Positions 1 to 12,150 of a DNA stretch of 64,000 nucleotides are shown here, one piece after another (position 1 is the first letter of the stretch; every line of letters begins with the position of its first letter). The notes under the pieces were generated by a model. It was not told where the DNA came from, searched no databases, and saw only the letters and a list, made by a program, of their open reading frames with translations. Both the position numbers and the translations under genes were made by a program. Source of the stretch: Caprella mutica (lineage: Eukaryota > Arthropoda > Malacostraca > Amphipoda > Caprellidae); contig CANNZV010002339.1 of assembly GCA_947561585.1 (NCBI GenBank), positions 1 through 64,000 on the forward strand, given 5' to 3'.

Positions 1-610
1 CTTCTACATGGCCCCTCAATGACTTTTTCTGGGGTTTTTGAAAATGTTTTTCTAAATATGTTTTTTCGATAGATATTATAGGTATATTGTAACATTAACT
101 TGAATATTGATATTTAAAATGAAGTATATAGAAAAGACCGAATCATATTGTATATTTTGATGTATTTTCTTATGCACAAAAACAACTGAAAGTGCATAAA
201 AGATCATTCGAATGTAGTAAAATATATAACCCTCGGTGTTATACCAGTCACATAAGAGTAAAATGGTAAAACTATATCAAAAAGCGTACCTAAAATCGCG
301 AAACTGTATCAAAAACAACTAAATGCACTGAAAAAGAATTAAATTCCCTTATGGAGGTTCGGAACCCGGAAATCAAGTGGCACGGTTAAGCTATTAGTTT
401 ATACTGTGCTGGAATCAAAACAATAGGTTCTCTCTATTCCCTATGGTGAAATTGAAGCCATATCTTCCAAGTAACTTATTAATAAATATTCCTAGAGCTT
501 TTGTTTTCAAAATGAAGATTTCTTTCCAAGTGTCTATATTATTGTATATAAATTAACTTTAAAGAAAATACAACACAGGTGTTGTCAATTGATCTCTCCA
601 TGAAAATACA

Positions 611-1320
611 TAATATTACACTAGGGATGAACTCTTCCGGTGAAGAACATTCATACAATATCTATTTACAGTCAATACAAATAATATTCCACTAGGGATG
701 AACTCTTACGGTGAAGAACATTCATACAATATCTATTTACAGTCAATACAAATAATATTCCACTAGGAATGAACTCTTACGGTGAAGAACATTCATACAA
801 TATCTATTTACAGTCATTACAAATAATATTCCACTAGGGATGAACTGTTACGGTGAAGAACATTCATACAATATCTATTTACAGTCATTACAAATAATAT
901 TCCGCTAGGGATGAACTCTTATGGTGAAGAACATTCATACAATATCTATTTACAGTCAATACAAATAATATTCCACTAGGAATGAACTCTTACGGTGAAG
1001 GACATTCATACAATATCTATTTACAGTCATTACAAATAATATTCCACTAGGGATGAACTGTTACGGTGAAGAACATTCATACAATATCTATTTACAGTCA
1101 ATACAAATAATATTACACTAGGGATGAACTCTTTCGGTGAAGAACATTCATACAATATCTATTTACAGTCAATACAAATAATATTCCACTAGGGATGAAC
1201 TCTTACGGTGAAGAACATTCATACAATATCTATTTACAGTCAATACAAATAATATTCCACTAGAGATGAACTCTTACGGTGAAGAACATTCATACAATAT
1301 CTATTTACAGTCAATACAAA
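611..1320. repeat. 71-bp tandem repeat, 10 copies
   Basis: Ten head-to-tail units of exactly 71 bp; the landmark GATGAACTCTTACGGTGAAG recurs at 626, 697, then every 71 bp to 1265. Variants show higher-order structure: units 3-4 and 6-7 share paired variants (GGAATGAAC, then CTGTTACGG) at a 213-bp spacing, and units 1 and 8 share TATTACACTAG. This points to segmental amplification of multi-unit blocks. No coding potential. Confidence 0.95.
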
Positions 1321-1544
1321 CAATTATAATGCATGTATACTATTGAAAATGAGGTAACGTATTCGGTCAACTTGTAATCGTTTGTAGTCCATATCTGTCC
1401 ATGTAACCAATAGTTTGGCTATTGAAGCTACGCATTGATTACCTGTCTATTATCTACAGTAAACTCCATAGATATGCCCACTGTGAAAATAAACAACTAT
1501 TGAACAGTTTATTGATTGCAAATTTAGGAGTTGATGTTACTAGA

Positions 1545-2140
1545 TGAATGTGATGAGGAATGTGATGTAACATGAATGTGATGTAATGTGTTATAAAATT
1601 GAAAATGTGATGAATCATCAAGAATGTGATAAAACATGAGGAATGTGATAAAACATGAGCAATGTGATAAAACATGAGGAATGTGATAAAACATGAGGAA
1701 TGTGATAAAACATGAGGAATGTGATAAAACATGAGGAATGTGATAAAACATGAGGAATGTGATAAAACATGAGCAATGTGATAAAACATGAGGAATGTGA
1801 TAAAACATGAGGAATGTGATAAAACATGAGGAATGTGATAAAACATGAGGAATGTGATAAAACATGAGGAATGTGATAAAACATGAGGAATGTGATAAAA
1901 CATGAGCAATGTGATAAAACATGAGGAATGTGATAAAACATGAGGAATGTGATAAAACATGAGGAATGTGATAAAACATGAGGAATGTGATAAAACATGA
2001 GGAATGTGATAAAACATGAGGAATGTGATAAAACATGAGGAATGTGATAAAACATAAGGAATGTGATAAAACATGAGGAATGTGATGTAATGTGATATAA
2101 AATTGAAAATGGGATGAATCATCAGGAATGTGATGCAACA
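1545..2140. repeat. 19-bp minisatellite with matching flanks
   Basis: About 24 copies of a 19-bp unit (GAATGTGATAAAACATGAG) fill 1619-2083. A GAGC variant occurs at 1657, 1771 and 1904, that is at 6- and 7-unit spacings. The array is bracketed by two near-identical flanks containing ATAAAATTGAAAATG then GATGAATCATCA (about 1590-1620 and 2095-2125), so the core expanded between duplicated flank sequence. Open frames on the minus strand exist only because the unit has no stops there. Confidence 0.95.
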
Positions 2141-2157
2141 ATCGTCATAGGCAAGAG

Positions 2158-2275
2158 TAGGTGTTACAATCGTAATAATAGGTGTTACAATCGTAATAAC
2201 AGGTGTTACAATCGTAATAACAGGTGTTACAATCGTAATACTAGGTGTTACAACAGTCATTTGGTGCTACAATCG
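2158..2275. repeat. 21-bp tandem repeat, 5-6 copies
   Basis: GTGTTACAATCGTAATAACAG recurs at 2161, 2182, 2203, 2224 and 2245, with a decayed sixth unit. It begins directly after the 19-bp array. Confidence 0.9.
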
Positions 2276-2434
2276 TCACAGTCACTCCATTGATTTTAGC
2301 ATTTCATGTCACTCTATTATTAGGCTTTATTTTATATCAAATTAATTCAGCAGTTAGGGCGCATAAAACTATGAATAACTAATAACGTCGCTATCTTATA
2401 CCACCGATAGAGATAATAGTCAGTGGTGAGCTAA

Positions 2435-3154
2435 CGGAGAAAAGAGTCACTGTGATGATGTACTATCAGAGAAAAGAGTCACTGTGATGATGTACTATCA
2501 GAGAAATGAGTCACTGTGATGATGTACTATCAGAGGAAAGAGTCACTGTGATGATGTACTATCGGAGAAAAGAGTCACTGTGATGATGTACTATCAGAGA
2601 AAAGAGTCACTGTGATGATGTACTATCAGAGAAAAGAGTCACTGTGATGATGTACTATCAGAGAAAAGAGTCACTGTGATGATGTACTATCAGAGAAAAG
2701 AGTCACTGTGATGATATACTATCAGAGAAAAGAGTCACTGTGATGATGTACTATCAGAGAAAAGAGTCACTGTGATGATGTTCTATCAGAGAAAAGAGTC
2801 ACTGTGATGATGTACTATCAGAGAAAAGAGTCACTGTGATGATGTACTATCAGAGAAAAGAGTCACTGTGATGATGTACTATCAGAGAAAAGAGTCACTG
2901 TGATGATGTACTACTAGAGAAAAGAGTCACTGTGATGATGTACTATCAGAGAAAAGAGTCACTGTGATGATGTACTATCAGAGAAAAGAGTCACTGTGAT
3001 GATATACTATCAGAGAAAAGAGTCACTGTGATGATATACTATCAGAGAAAAGAGTCACTGTGATGATGTACTATCAGAGAAAAGAGTCACTGTGATGATA
3101 TACTATCAGAGAAAAGAGTCACTGTGATGATGTACTATCATAGATAATAGTCAC
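2435..3154. repeat. 32-bp satellite, array 1 (about 22 copies)
   Basis: The unit is TACTATCAGAGAAAAGAG followed by TCACTGTGATGATG (32 bp; starts at 2461, 2493 and so on). Units are nearly identical; a few carry GATATACT instead of GATGTACT. Both edges carry AGATAATAGTCA, and just past the right edge (about 3140-3172) lies an inverted degenerate unit (TAACGATAGTAC is the reverse complement of GTACTATCGTTA). The same satellite recurs at 16.94-17.04 and 18.81-20.73 kb. Confidence 0.95.
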
Positions 3155-3174
3155 TCTTTTTAACGATAGTACCT

Positions 3175-4485
3175 GAAAACATTTCTATAATTGTTCTTTG
3201 ATATCAGCCCATAAATATGATATATAGTTAGCATTAGCGATTTAGGTAGGACAGACGTGGCTCATAGCTGTAGATTTAATTGCTAATACATTCTCTACTA
3301 TAAGCCCTATCGATCACCTCTAAATAATTTACATGACTATGCATATAGAAATAAACCAGAACCATGCCCTATCATGTCCACACAATCTATTTGAAGCCTT
3401 GCTATTATTTCAAATGATTAATTGAGCCCCGTTCCCTTGACACATTTTGTTAGTTTTTAATGGTAGAGAGTATTTGATAGGTGACACCTGTCTATCCGGT
3501 GATTATGGAACATTTTCGCTGATCCCTTTAACATAGAAAAAAAGGTATGGTGGGTTACCGAAAGTTACCCACATAACTCTTTTGATCTTTATGGTTAGTA
3601 CAGATGCCAAATGCTGTTTTTTCAATCAAAATGTTTTCATATTAAAAAAATTAATGATTTGTTTTCAAATTTTTGCTCTTTTTTTTCATATTTCGTCATT
3701 TTTCGAATTTTCATAAATTTTTCAAATTTCAATTTTCATCAAATTTTTTTTCTTTCAAAAATTTCAATTATTGGATTGAAAGGGACAAAATTGTATACCT
3801 CGTAACGTTTAAAAAACGGTGATAGTAATGTGAGAATGCCGATTAGAGCGACCAAATTGTATGGTATTCATATTTACTTCTTTTATTGCGACCAGTAACA
3901 ACGGTGGCAAATTGAGGTCGCACTAAATACCATGAACTAATCTGCCCGCTCTTTTTGACAATTGTTTTCATCGCTTTCTGCCGCCAGCCACTCCGAAATG
4001 AATTCGTCGTTAGATTTTTCATCAGAACACTCGGTTAATTTGGCCTTTTGTAAATAAACAGTTGTGGGCGAATTATTCGTAATGAGAGCCTAATCTCCGA
4101 ACGAACGAACGAATGAACGCTGCCGCCAAAATCATTCGTAGTTAATTGAAACTTCCTAGCAAATTAGAGTGAAAAGAGACACACTCTGAAAGATGGGTTG
4201 ATTAAATTCATCATTTGGCCTAATAACTGCCACGTAATTTGTCGGGGCTTGTTTGTCACTTGATCTGCAGTTTTTTGTTTAGGGTATTTAGGTTTGTTGG
4301 CGTAGAATTGATTACCTTACGTAGATTAACTTATCGGTTGTCATAATTGAATTTATTAATAATGTAAGACTGATTAGTTATTGTAAAATTGAACTTAATC
4401 CACAGACTACATGTTAAATTGGATGATGATAATAATCAGTGGTTTATATGAACAATTATCCATGCAGAAAAGCAAATTATGTTAC
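3175..4485. other. Intergenic AT-rich DNA, nothing recognised
   Basis: No ORF, RNA or mobile element could be supported. It holds a short T-rich stretch at 3610-3760 and a CGAA microsatellite at about 4098-4118. Confidence 0.6.
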
Positions 4486-4487
4486 AT

Positions 4488-4612
4488 CAATTTTAGTCGA
4501 CAAATGGTATATTTTTAAGTATTTTAGACAGTTTTAGTCGACAAATGGTAGATTTTTAAAGATTTTTAGACATTTTTAGTTGACAAATGGTAGATTTTTT
4601 AAATTCATACAT
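4488..4612. repeat. Approximately 42-bp tandem repeat, 3 copies
   Basis: TTTTAGTCGACAAATGGTA occurs at about 4491 and 4533, with a TTGACAAATGG variant at about 4576. Each copy is followed by a T/A-rich stretch ending in TTTTAGACA. Confidence 0.75.
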
Positions 4613-5514
4613 AGTTTTCTGATTAAAATTTACAATTAGTATGCAAATCAACTTCATAAACTACATATACATATTTTAAACTTGTTGTAATTAATAAGAT
4701 ATTTTCTGAATTTGATTCTGCTACAGCATAATTATGTTATACAGGTAGGTAGGTAATTATTTACAAATTGGACAACTTCATAAATTCTGAAATAGTATTC
4801 GAAAGTTTGTTTTGTAATTAATATTTAATGATGCGAGTCTTGCACTAAATATTTAGAAATTGTACTTCAAGTATTATGATCATTAATGAGCTTTAGATCT
4901 TGTGAAGAAAAATCTAAAATATGTAAGCGTGGACATTCAAGAAAATACAATTTTGATATATTGAAATAATGGTATTTTTTCTGAAATTCAATATAGTTTT
5001 CAAATACAGAAATTGATCTGAAAAAATTTCAGACTATTTTCAATATAAATTAACGATCATACTTTAAAATAAAGATATTGATATATCATCATTATACTAA
5101 TCTTATTTTAAAAACAAAACACTAACTACATATAGAACGCTATGCTTTCCATCATTTTCCATACGGATACCAAATGAATAAATTATGAGAACCAATCTAT
5201 TCTTTTTCTCTTACTGAACAAGTGATCAAATTCGATAACTTTCAATCAAGAAGTCACCAAACAAAAGGAAATCTCGATTATCCTTTTAGCTTTCACAGAG
5301 GATGACGAAGGATCTCGAGTATATCCCTGACCCAATTTTCTATCACAATTGAGTTTGTAATCAAGGCAAATAGTGATAAAAGGGTGGCGTTTTGAGACTT
5401 AAGTCCTCTCCTCGTGAATGAAGCTCACCAAATGCAAAGCGTATGCTAATTTTATGTTCCTCATTTCATTGGCACTCTTTGTTTAGTTACACAAATAGGC
5501 GGGAATCTTGGGCA
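4613..5514. other. Intergenic AT-rich DNA
   Basis: No convincing gene or repeat. Sequence is A/T dominated with no ORF of interest. Confidence 0.55.
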
Positions 5515-5990
5515 CCTTCTCTTCCATTTATTAGATTCGATGAGGTGTTCTATGTTTGGACCATCCTCTTCCATTTATTAGATTCTATGAGGTGGTATCT
5601 AGTTGGACCATTCTCTTCTATTTATTTTATGCTATGTACTTGGACCATCCTCATCCATTCATTAGATTCGAGTAGTTGTCTGTTTGGACCATCCTCTTCC
5701 ATTTATTTGATTCTTCTTGGACCATCCTCTTCCATCTATAGATTCTACGAGGACTTTGCTCTTTTACATCATCCTCTTCTATAGATTCTATGAAGTGTTC
5801 TCAGTTCGGTCCATCGTCTTCCATCTATTTTTGGACTATTCTTTTCCATTCTACTTGGACCATCTTCTTCTATAGATTCTGCGATTTGTTCTCTATTTGG
5901 ACCACCCTATTCAATTTATTAGATTCAAGTAGTTGTCTTCCACGTTTTTATTCGATTGAGTGTTGCAGTCAATAGTGGACCATCCTCCTC
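5515..5990. repeat. Degenerate tandem repeat, TTGGACCATCCTCTTCCATT type
   Basis: About ten irregular copies of GGACCATCCTCTTCCATTTA, often followed by TTAGATTC, occur at uneven 35-50 bp spacings. The plus-strand ORF here repeats the same peptide (GPSSSIY) and is a product of the repeat. It is much more diverged than the other arrays and so probably older. Confidence 0.75.
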
Positions 5991-6465
5991 ATAATGTGGG
6001 AAGTGTTTTGTTTGTCACTCTTGTAATCTGCAAAACATGCTGAGTCACGCTTAAGCTATGAGAAAAATAATGGAACATGTAATTTACTATAGCTTCATTG
6101 TAGCCAAGCTGTAAAACATGTCGGATTAACTTCATTCGAACAAATTTTCTATACAATCTTCAAAATAAAGATTCAAAAAGGCTTAATTATGTGAAGAAAG
6201 ACAAACGTAACCAGAGTCCATTTTTAACATGTCACTATGAGAAAATATATTTTTTAAACCAGAAACCTACGATAATTATAAAGCTGATACCTATAATTAC
6301 CCACAAAATCCCAATTCTCAATAGAAAAATATCTTCAATGCGATAAAATATTGCCTGAACCAGTTTATAATCGCCTCCCCAAATCAAAGTTCTGGACCTG
6401 ATCAGGATTAATATTAACAGGTATTGTAAAAATGTTGAATCGGTGCATCCTATCTTCCCATGGAT

Positions 6466-6756
6466 TCACTTCCCGCTTTCCATATGTCGTACGAAGATGT
6501 CCTCGAATTCTGTGTATGTGTTCTTGTTTTTAGAGTGGAGTGCAAAGTGCATCATAATCAGATGTAAGTCCTTGACTAATACCCTGTGGGACACCTTTAC
6601 CCATCTCTCAGAATACTTTGAAGTCTGGGAAGCTATTTCCTCAGCTAATTTAACCCACTGAAGTTGCTGTGACCGCTGCGGCTCCTGACTGGAGCGAGTT
6701 ACACTACCTAACACAAACCGGTCTTCCAGCGGTGGCGGTTTCGCAAGATTTAACAA
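6466..6756 (-). other. Possible fragment of a coding exon (unidentified)
   Basis: A 96-codon minus-strand frame in locally more GC-balanced DNA, with a non-repetitive, protein-like composition. A stretch of the form WVKLAEEI...YSERWVKVSHR weakly recalls a SANT/Myb-type helix pattern, but no domain is identified. The frame stops at 6466 and I see no clear donor or acceptor. An overlapping 72-codon plus-strand frame (6443-6661) weakens the case. It could equally be chance or a decayed transposon piece. Confidence 0.18.
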
Positions 6757-6899
6757 CTCGCCAGCCAGCTGACGGTGGATTTACGGACATTGGAGTTTTA
6801 GTGTTCATTTTGTTTAATGTTTTATTGATTGGGGCGAGATTGAGACACTGACTCAAGATCATAAATATACGTGCAGGGCATGGGATCAAGAACCGGTAT

Positions 6900-8200
6900 T
6901 GAGAGTAAAGCGGAGCGAGCGGTAGTAAGTAGAATACTATTTCCTATACCTATTTTACGCTTCAATTTCGATTCTAGCTAACATCAGCAATAGTTACGAA
7001 GCATGTCGAATGGAAACACATCTTCTCTTTAATTACTTTGGATAAAAATGGACTGAAGTTGAAAGGCAATTTACACTAGCAGAAAACTCAATCACCAACA
7101 TATTATTGAGTTAGATGAAATGCAAGCAAGAACAGTGTATACTGACGTAATGTAAGTGTCTCTGGTTGCAAAAAATCCTTATGTTCTCTTCTCTAATCCT
7201 ACCAAACTGTAATCTAAACCACATTAGTCTGACAAATTACAGTTGTTCATTATGCCTTGAGTATCACAGTTGAAATATAAAAACCGTACGGAATTCAGAT
7301 TTCATAAGCAAATTGATGATTACGTACGGTTTCAATCTTGGCAAAGTTTCTGACAATTATGTGTGTGATACAGCATCTTGAAGAGCAATTAATGAGCAAT
7401 AGAGTTAAATCTATTTGAAACTATGCTGCAAACTAGCTAGGTATCATTCATTGTTCAATTAATTAAGCCCGAGAATATGATGTACCACTTGAATCATAAA
7501 ATACCTTTGAATTCATTTTAAAGAATCTGCTCACTGTTGTATCTTGGATAATCTTGATTTTAGATTATCTACACTTACTGTATTCTGTAATAGTTAATAA
7601 TAATACTTTAATATATTTCAAAGAGATGTTTAAAATAGTTTGGTATACCGACATCACTACACATAAAAAAAATTTAGGTGAGTACAGAATCTATGGAATG
7701 TATACATATTTATAAAATAATATTTAATAATATATATGGAATTTATATAGAATATATTGAAGATATAGAATAACCCCCATTTAATCTTCTATGGACCCAC
7801 CACAACTTTTTTCAGACTATTCATTCAAACTGCATATATACAGCACTAGCATTATTCTAATTTACAAATGAACGAAGCAATCAAAACTATTATTATTATC
7901 TTTCGAAGTATCTAAAAATAACCGTAATGGAAAGCGCTCATTTCGCTGATTTAAACACATTTTATCAGATCTTTCATTAATAAGTTCCTGTCATTCATTA
8001 TTAATAGCGAAAATGAAATATATATAAATATATGCATACATATATCTTTATGTCCTCCTGTGATGAATTAGTCATATAAAAAATAAAGGACTATACTGTG
8101 ATTAATTAGATATTTGGAGTTTAGTGAACGAATCTGGCTATTGCGTCACGTTAAAAAAATTGTCACAAGATTTAAAAATTATTCAAACTTCGTACACATA
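6900..8200. other. Intergenic AT-rich DNA with one hairpin-family copy
   Basis: No gene seen. At 7755-7815 there is a decayed copy of the dispersed GGGGCC hairpin element (TTTAATCTTCTATGGACCCA, preceded by a degenerate left arm). Confidence 0.55.
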
Positions 8201-8215
8201 TTAACTATTAGACGT

Positions 8216-8826
8216 AGTTATACCTTCGCAATCTTGCGGAAGGTTATATTTTCATCGGAATTTATTTATTTATTTATTTATTTATCATCTTGTTATTCGC
8301 TTAACTGAAAAATGTTCAACCAAATTGCCTGAAATTTGGTGAAAAGATTGGTCCATGTCCAGTAACCTGCTGCTAGTCTTTTAAGAGTGACCCGGTTAAA
8401 GGTCAAGGTCACGGTCATTTATAACTCAAAAAGTAAACAAACCATATTGCATGAAACTTGGTGGAACGATTGGTCAATATGCAGGAACCATTTTGATAGA
8501 TTTTGGGAGTGGTCGGGTCAAAGGTCAAAGATCAAGGTCAAGGCCATTTGTAACTCAATAACTCAAAAAGTATTCAACCAAATTGTTTGAAATTTGATGG
8601 TACAATTGTTCAATGACAAGGAACGATCTGGCAGAATTTTGGAAGCGATCCGGTCAAAGGTCAAGGTCAAGGTCATTTATAACTCAAAAAGTATTGTACC
8701 ATATTGCATGAAACTTGGTGGGACGATTGGTTATTATCAAGTTTGCAGTTTCCTTAATTTTGGGAGAGAACGGGTCAAAGCGGAGGCGAAGGTATGTGCT
8801 CTACCGAGTGCACATAATCTAGTTTA
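8216..8826. mobile_element. Repetitive element carrying GGTCA arrays (probable non-autonomous DNA transposon)
   Basis: Ends carry a 10-bp inverted match: ATACCTTCGC (8220-8229) and GCGAAGGTAT (8786-8795). A (TTTA)n microsatellite follows the left end. Inside are about 3.5 diverged copies of a roughly 130-bp unit, each containing GGTCAAAGGTCAAGGTCA-like half-site runs (about 8397, 8516 and 8651) followed by ACTCAAAAAGTAT and CATGAAACTTGGTGG. I recall similar sequences as interspersed repeats in marine invertebrates, but cannot name a family. Short plus-strand ORFs inside come from the repeat unit. Confidence 0.6.
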
Positions 8827-9319
8827 TAATATTTTAGCTTTTAAATGATAATCCAGGTCGCAAATGGATAGAAATCACTGTCAAAACTGTTATTTTCAGC
8901 TGCAAATTGTTTCAACTCATTCGATTTTCTCTTCAGCTCCTCTTTTGTTTGGTCCGAATGAAATTATTTGTTTGGATGCCTTTCAATAAACTGAAAAATG
9001 GAAGATTATTGCTCCGTGAGTTGAAAATTGGATAGAAAATATAACACGACTTATGGGTAAAGAATTGGTATATAAACATAGTTATTTTATATTGAGAATA
9101 ACTGCATTGTAGGTTTCAGAAAAGTGTTTATTATGATGATGTTGGTAATCTTTTCCTGGTGTTGAAGATAGGTAAAATTAAAAGTTTTTCTTAGCGTTAA
9201 GCTCTAAGAAATATATAATTACATTAATTACATAATTATAACGAGAAAATAAGAATTATTAGATACGCCAGTGTTATAATGAAAACTTTTACAAGAGAAA
9301 CAACCAGTTATCTAGAAAG

Positions 9320-9505
9320 TTCACTTCCTACCTACTAGAAAAACTCTCGCGTTTCTACAACTGGAATCAACCTACTAGTTTCTTTAAGTCGTGCAATTGT
9401 GTACGGTATAAATAAATCCCACGATCAATTGACTAGTATCTTTCACTTGTTACAAACTAGTACCTTCATCTCTGACAACTCACTGACCTTCTATACTAGT
9501 GTCAT
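9320..9505. repeat. CTAGT-rich short repeat cluster
   Basis: CTACTAG/ACTAGT motifs recur at irregular spacing (around 9336, 9373, 9432, 9457 and 9494). A TATAAATA box-like string lies near 9407. No gene could be tied to it. Confidence 0.4.
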
Positions 9506-9549
9506 CTTCACTAGCTTTTATACCTTATGGGAAAAAATGCGATCCAACC

Positions 9550-9745
9550 TGACTCATCACTTGAGTCAAGGCTGGAAAAAATCGAATAGTCTTTTTTCTT
9601 GATTGACTCTACCTGAGTCAATCTGACTATGAATTAGGAGTCAATATGATTTTTGTTTTTGAGTAAAATGTTAGGATGACTCAAATTGACTCATATTTTT
9701 GAACCGGTTTTGGGACAAACTGAAAAACAAATTTTGACTCAATTT
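9550..9745. promoter_or_regulatory. Cluster of six TGASTCA (AP-1/bZIP-type) heptamers
   Basis: Exact TGACTCA or TGAGTCA occurs at 9550, 9562, 9614, 9677, 9687 and 9735, with extra near-matches (TTGACTCTA, GGAGTCAAT, TTGACTCGT). Chance expectation is about one per 8 kb. bZIP factors of the AP-1 class bind TGASTCA. Whether this is an enhancer or a degenerate simple repeat cannot be decided here. Confidence 0.4.
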
Positions 9746-10420
9746 GACTCGTACTTTTTTCAGTTGCACTTTCTGGGAAACATAATAATTCACTGGGATA
9801 TTTCTTAATTTTCGATGTTCCCATCATAATCATGGTTAATGACTTTCCCTTATTTTGATTTAAACGGAAAACTTTGGTATTCATTATTTTTTTCATTTTT
9901 TCATAATTTTGAAGTTATTCTTTAGCCTTTATATAATTTAAAAAAATTCTTATCATAGTAAAGTGTAACGAAACCTAAATTTTATTATATTATTAATAAA
10001 GTTAATAAAAAATGTTAATTGAATTTCAGTGTAGCGCTGTGACAGAGTTTATGATATCAGGTTTAGGAACAAGAATCTATACCCACTTTCACAGGTTTAA
10101 AATATTTGAATGATGTGTTCAGTGAAGTCATACAGGCACGCGCCTTAAAAATATCTGCTGTGATATCTACAGGTCATTGAAAGAGGCACTGGAAATTCCT
10201 GTATAGTTGCGTAATCTTCATTTTGAATGAAGAAATTTCCTATTATTCTCTGAAATATCTGTGATGCCTAAAATAAATGGAATTTTCTTTACCGAGAATC
10301 ATATACTTTTTTAACGTTTGTTGATAGTTTTTCTCTTTTATTGGATAAACAATAAACATTTGTTAGGTTTTATATTTTTGTTGATTATATTATGTACTGT
10401 ACAATCGCTGTTCCAATATA

Positions 10421-10660
10421 CAGTAGAACTCTTCTATAATGAAATATTGTATAGTGAATAAGGAATCCTCAGTAAGGAAGTAGCCACTATATTGAACAAA
10501 TTTTCTTTAGTCTACCATGAATGGCCATCAGTTTTAGAAAACTAATGGCCCTTTTTTGGCAGTTTAAAGAAAATTTACCTACTAAACAGGCTACTCCCTT
10601 ACTCATGACTCAACATTCACTATAGAGGACTTCATTGAGGAGTCCTATATAGTGTACTAC
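10421..10660. mobile_element. Foldback MITE, pogo/Tigger-like, copy 1
   Basis: Starts CAGTAGAACTCTTCTATAAT after a TA dinucleotide. The two halves are inverted copies: the left arm has TATAGTGAATAAGGAATCC, CAGTAAGGAAGTAGCC and ATTTTCTTTAG; the right arm has their reverse complements, meeting near 10535 at TTAGAAAACTAATGGCC. No transposase is present. A related copy lies at 37643-37879. The TIR start CAGTAGAAC and TA target suggest the Tc1/mariner-pogo superfamily. Confidence 0.7.
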
Positions 10661-10774
10661 AATCCTAATTCATTAAATGGTATACGTACGTGTTCAGCAC
10701 ATCTGTATTTCTAAATAGTGACGTAATTGCAGGAGTAACAAGATCTTTAAGTCAATTATACCAACCCAGAGAGG

Positions 10775-10843
10775 AAATTATGGTGGGGCCAAAGAAGATA
10801 AAAATGCCCCCTTTATTGTTCGATGAGCACACCATAGCTTTCT
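10775..10843. repeat. Dispersed GGGGCC hairpin element
   Basis: The left arm reads TTATGGTGGGGCCAAAGAAG; the right arm GCACACCATAGCTTTCTC is decayed. It belongs to the family listed at 50641-51262 and elsewhere. Confidence 0.6.
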
Positions 10844-10906
10844 CTTTGCATCAATATATATCAACTTATTTATTCTTGCAGATCGATTAAATAAAGTATC
10901 CTATAC

Positions 10907-11078
10907 TTAAAGTGTCCTAAAGTATACTAATTAAATAAAGTATCCTTTAATTAATGTATTCTACAGTATCGTATCCTAAGTATCCTAAAGTATACTAATT
11001 AAATAAAGTATCCTTTAATTAATGTATTCTACAGTATCGTATCCTAAGTATCCTAAAGTATACTAATTAAATAAAGTA
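10907..11078. repeat. 68-bp tandem repeat, about 2.5 copies
   Basis: AGTATACTAATTAAATAAAG starts at 10921, 10989 and 11057. The units are essentially identical, implying recent duplication. Confidence 0.9.
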
Positions 11079-11079
11079 A

Positions 11080-12150
11080 GCGTATAATCAATTCTAGGCT
11101 TTACCATTAATTGAATTTATGCCAATGTTTCATAAAACACTCTTGTTATTGTTGTTCTTTTGGTTGTTGTTGTTGTATGTGAGAGCGGTTTGATAGAGCG
11201 TGACAGTCGTGAGTCGTGCCTGTCCTGATCCACTTCTTCATTCTTTAACTCATCTTTATTTTTCTCCAAAGAAATACCTAACACTTGTAGAGAATTTTTT
11301 CATGGTTTTACAGTATATTTTCATCATCAAGATAAAAAGATAATTTGTTAAAACTGACTTTTTTAGGTACTAACTTTAATTGAATTGTTATGCTATACTA
11401 CATATACCTTTTTTTTAAATTTGTAATTACGTGTTTTTTGTATCATGGATATATTTCTAGTAATGTATTTTGTTCAGATATATGAACATCGTATAGGAGA
11501 TTTTTTTTTATCAATTTCCATAGTATGAAATCATGTACTTCGTATAAAATTTAATTACATCAGAAATACGGTTCATAAATTAGAACAAATGAACCTAGAG
11601 TTTGAATACTATCATAAATGACTCTAATTCCATGAATTACATATTTAACAGTGTCACGATGATAGAAATAGTGCTTTGGTGAAGATAGAGTCCGCTATAT
11701 AAATTGCTGTAATCTTTAATCAAGTAATTACAACGGTATACTCATCAGTGGAGAATTTCATTTCATTGATATCTGTTCGTTCGCATAAAACTTTCAACTA
11801 TAATCAGAGAATTGGATTGAATAAAAACCACCTTCTTTCTCTAGATTGTCATCTGAAGAAACAAAAAACTGAATCAATATTGAGATTCCATCATAGTACA
11901 GAAGATGGAAAAGAACATTACAGTATCTTTGTTATAATACCCACACGTTGAAGTGGCTTTTGAGATCTCCTGAACTTTATCATGATCACTTGACTCTCGG
12001 TAGATCTTATAGATTAGAATGAGATCTCGGGCTGATACGGTCAATTTACGGCAGTTCCTTTAATGCGCTTTCTTTCGATTGAACGTAACTGGTTTGAAGT
12101 TTTTGTTGCGATGATTTGTGTTTGGTGGATTGTTTTCTGTTATAGGTTAA
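11080..12150. other. Intergenic AT-rich DNA
   Basis: A short TTG microsatellite lies near 11150-11180. No gene, RNA or element could be supported. The 67-codon frame at 11748-11951 has no distinguishing features. Confidence 0.5.

Noticed and set aside
1454..2260. 268-codon minus-strand ORF
   Set aside because: Direct translation of the 19- and 21-bp arrays.
2435..3154. CRISPR-like array
   Set aside because: Units are contiguous with no variable spacers, no cas genes, and the setting is eukaryotic.
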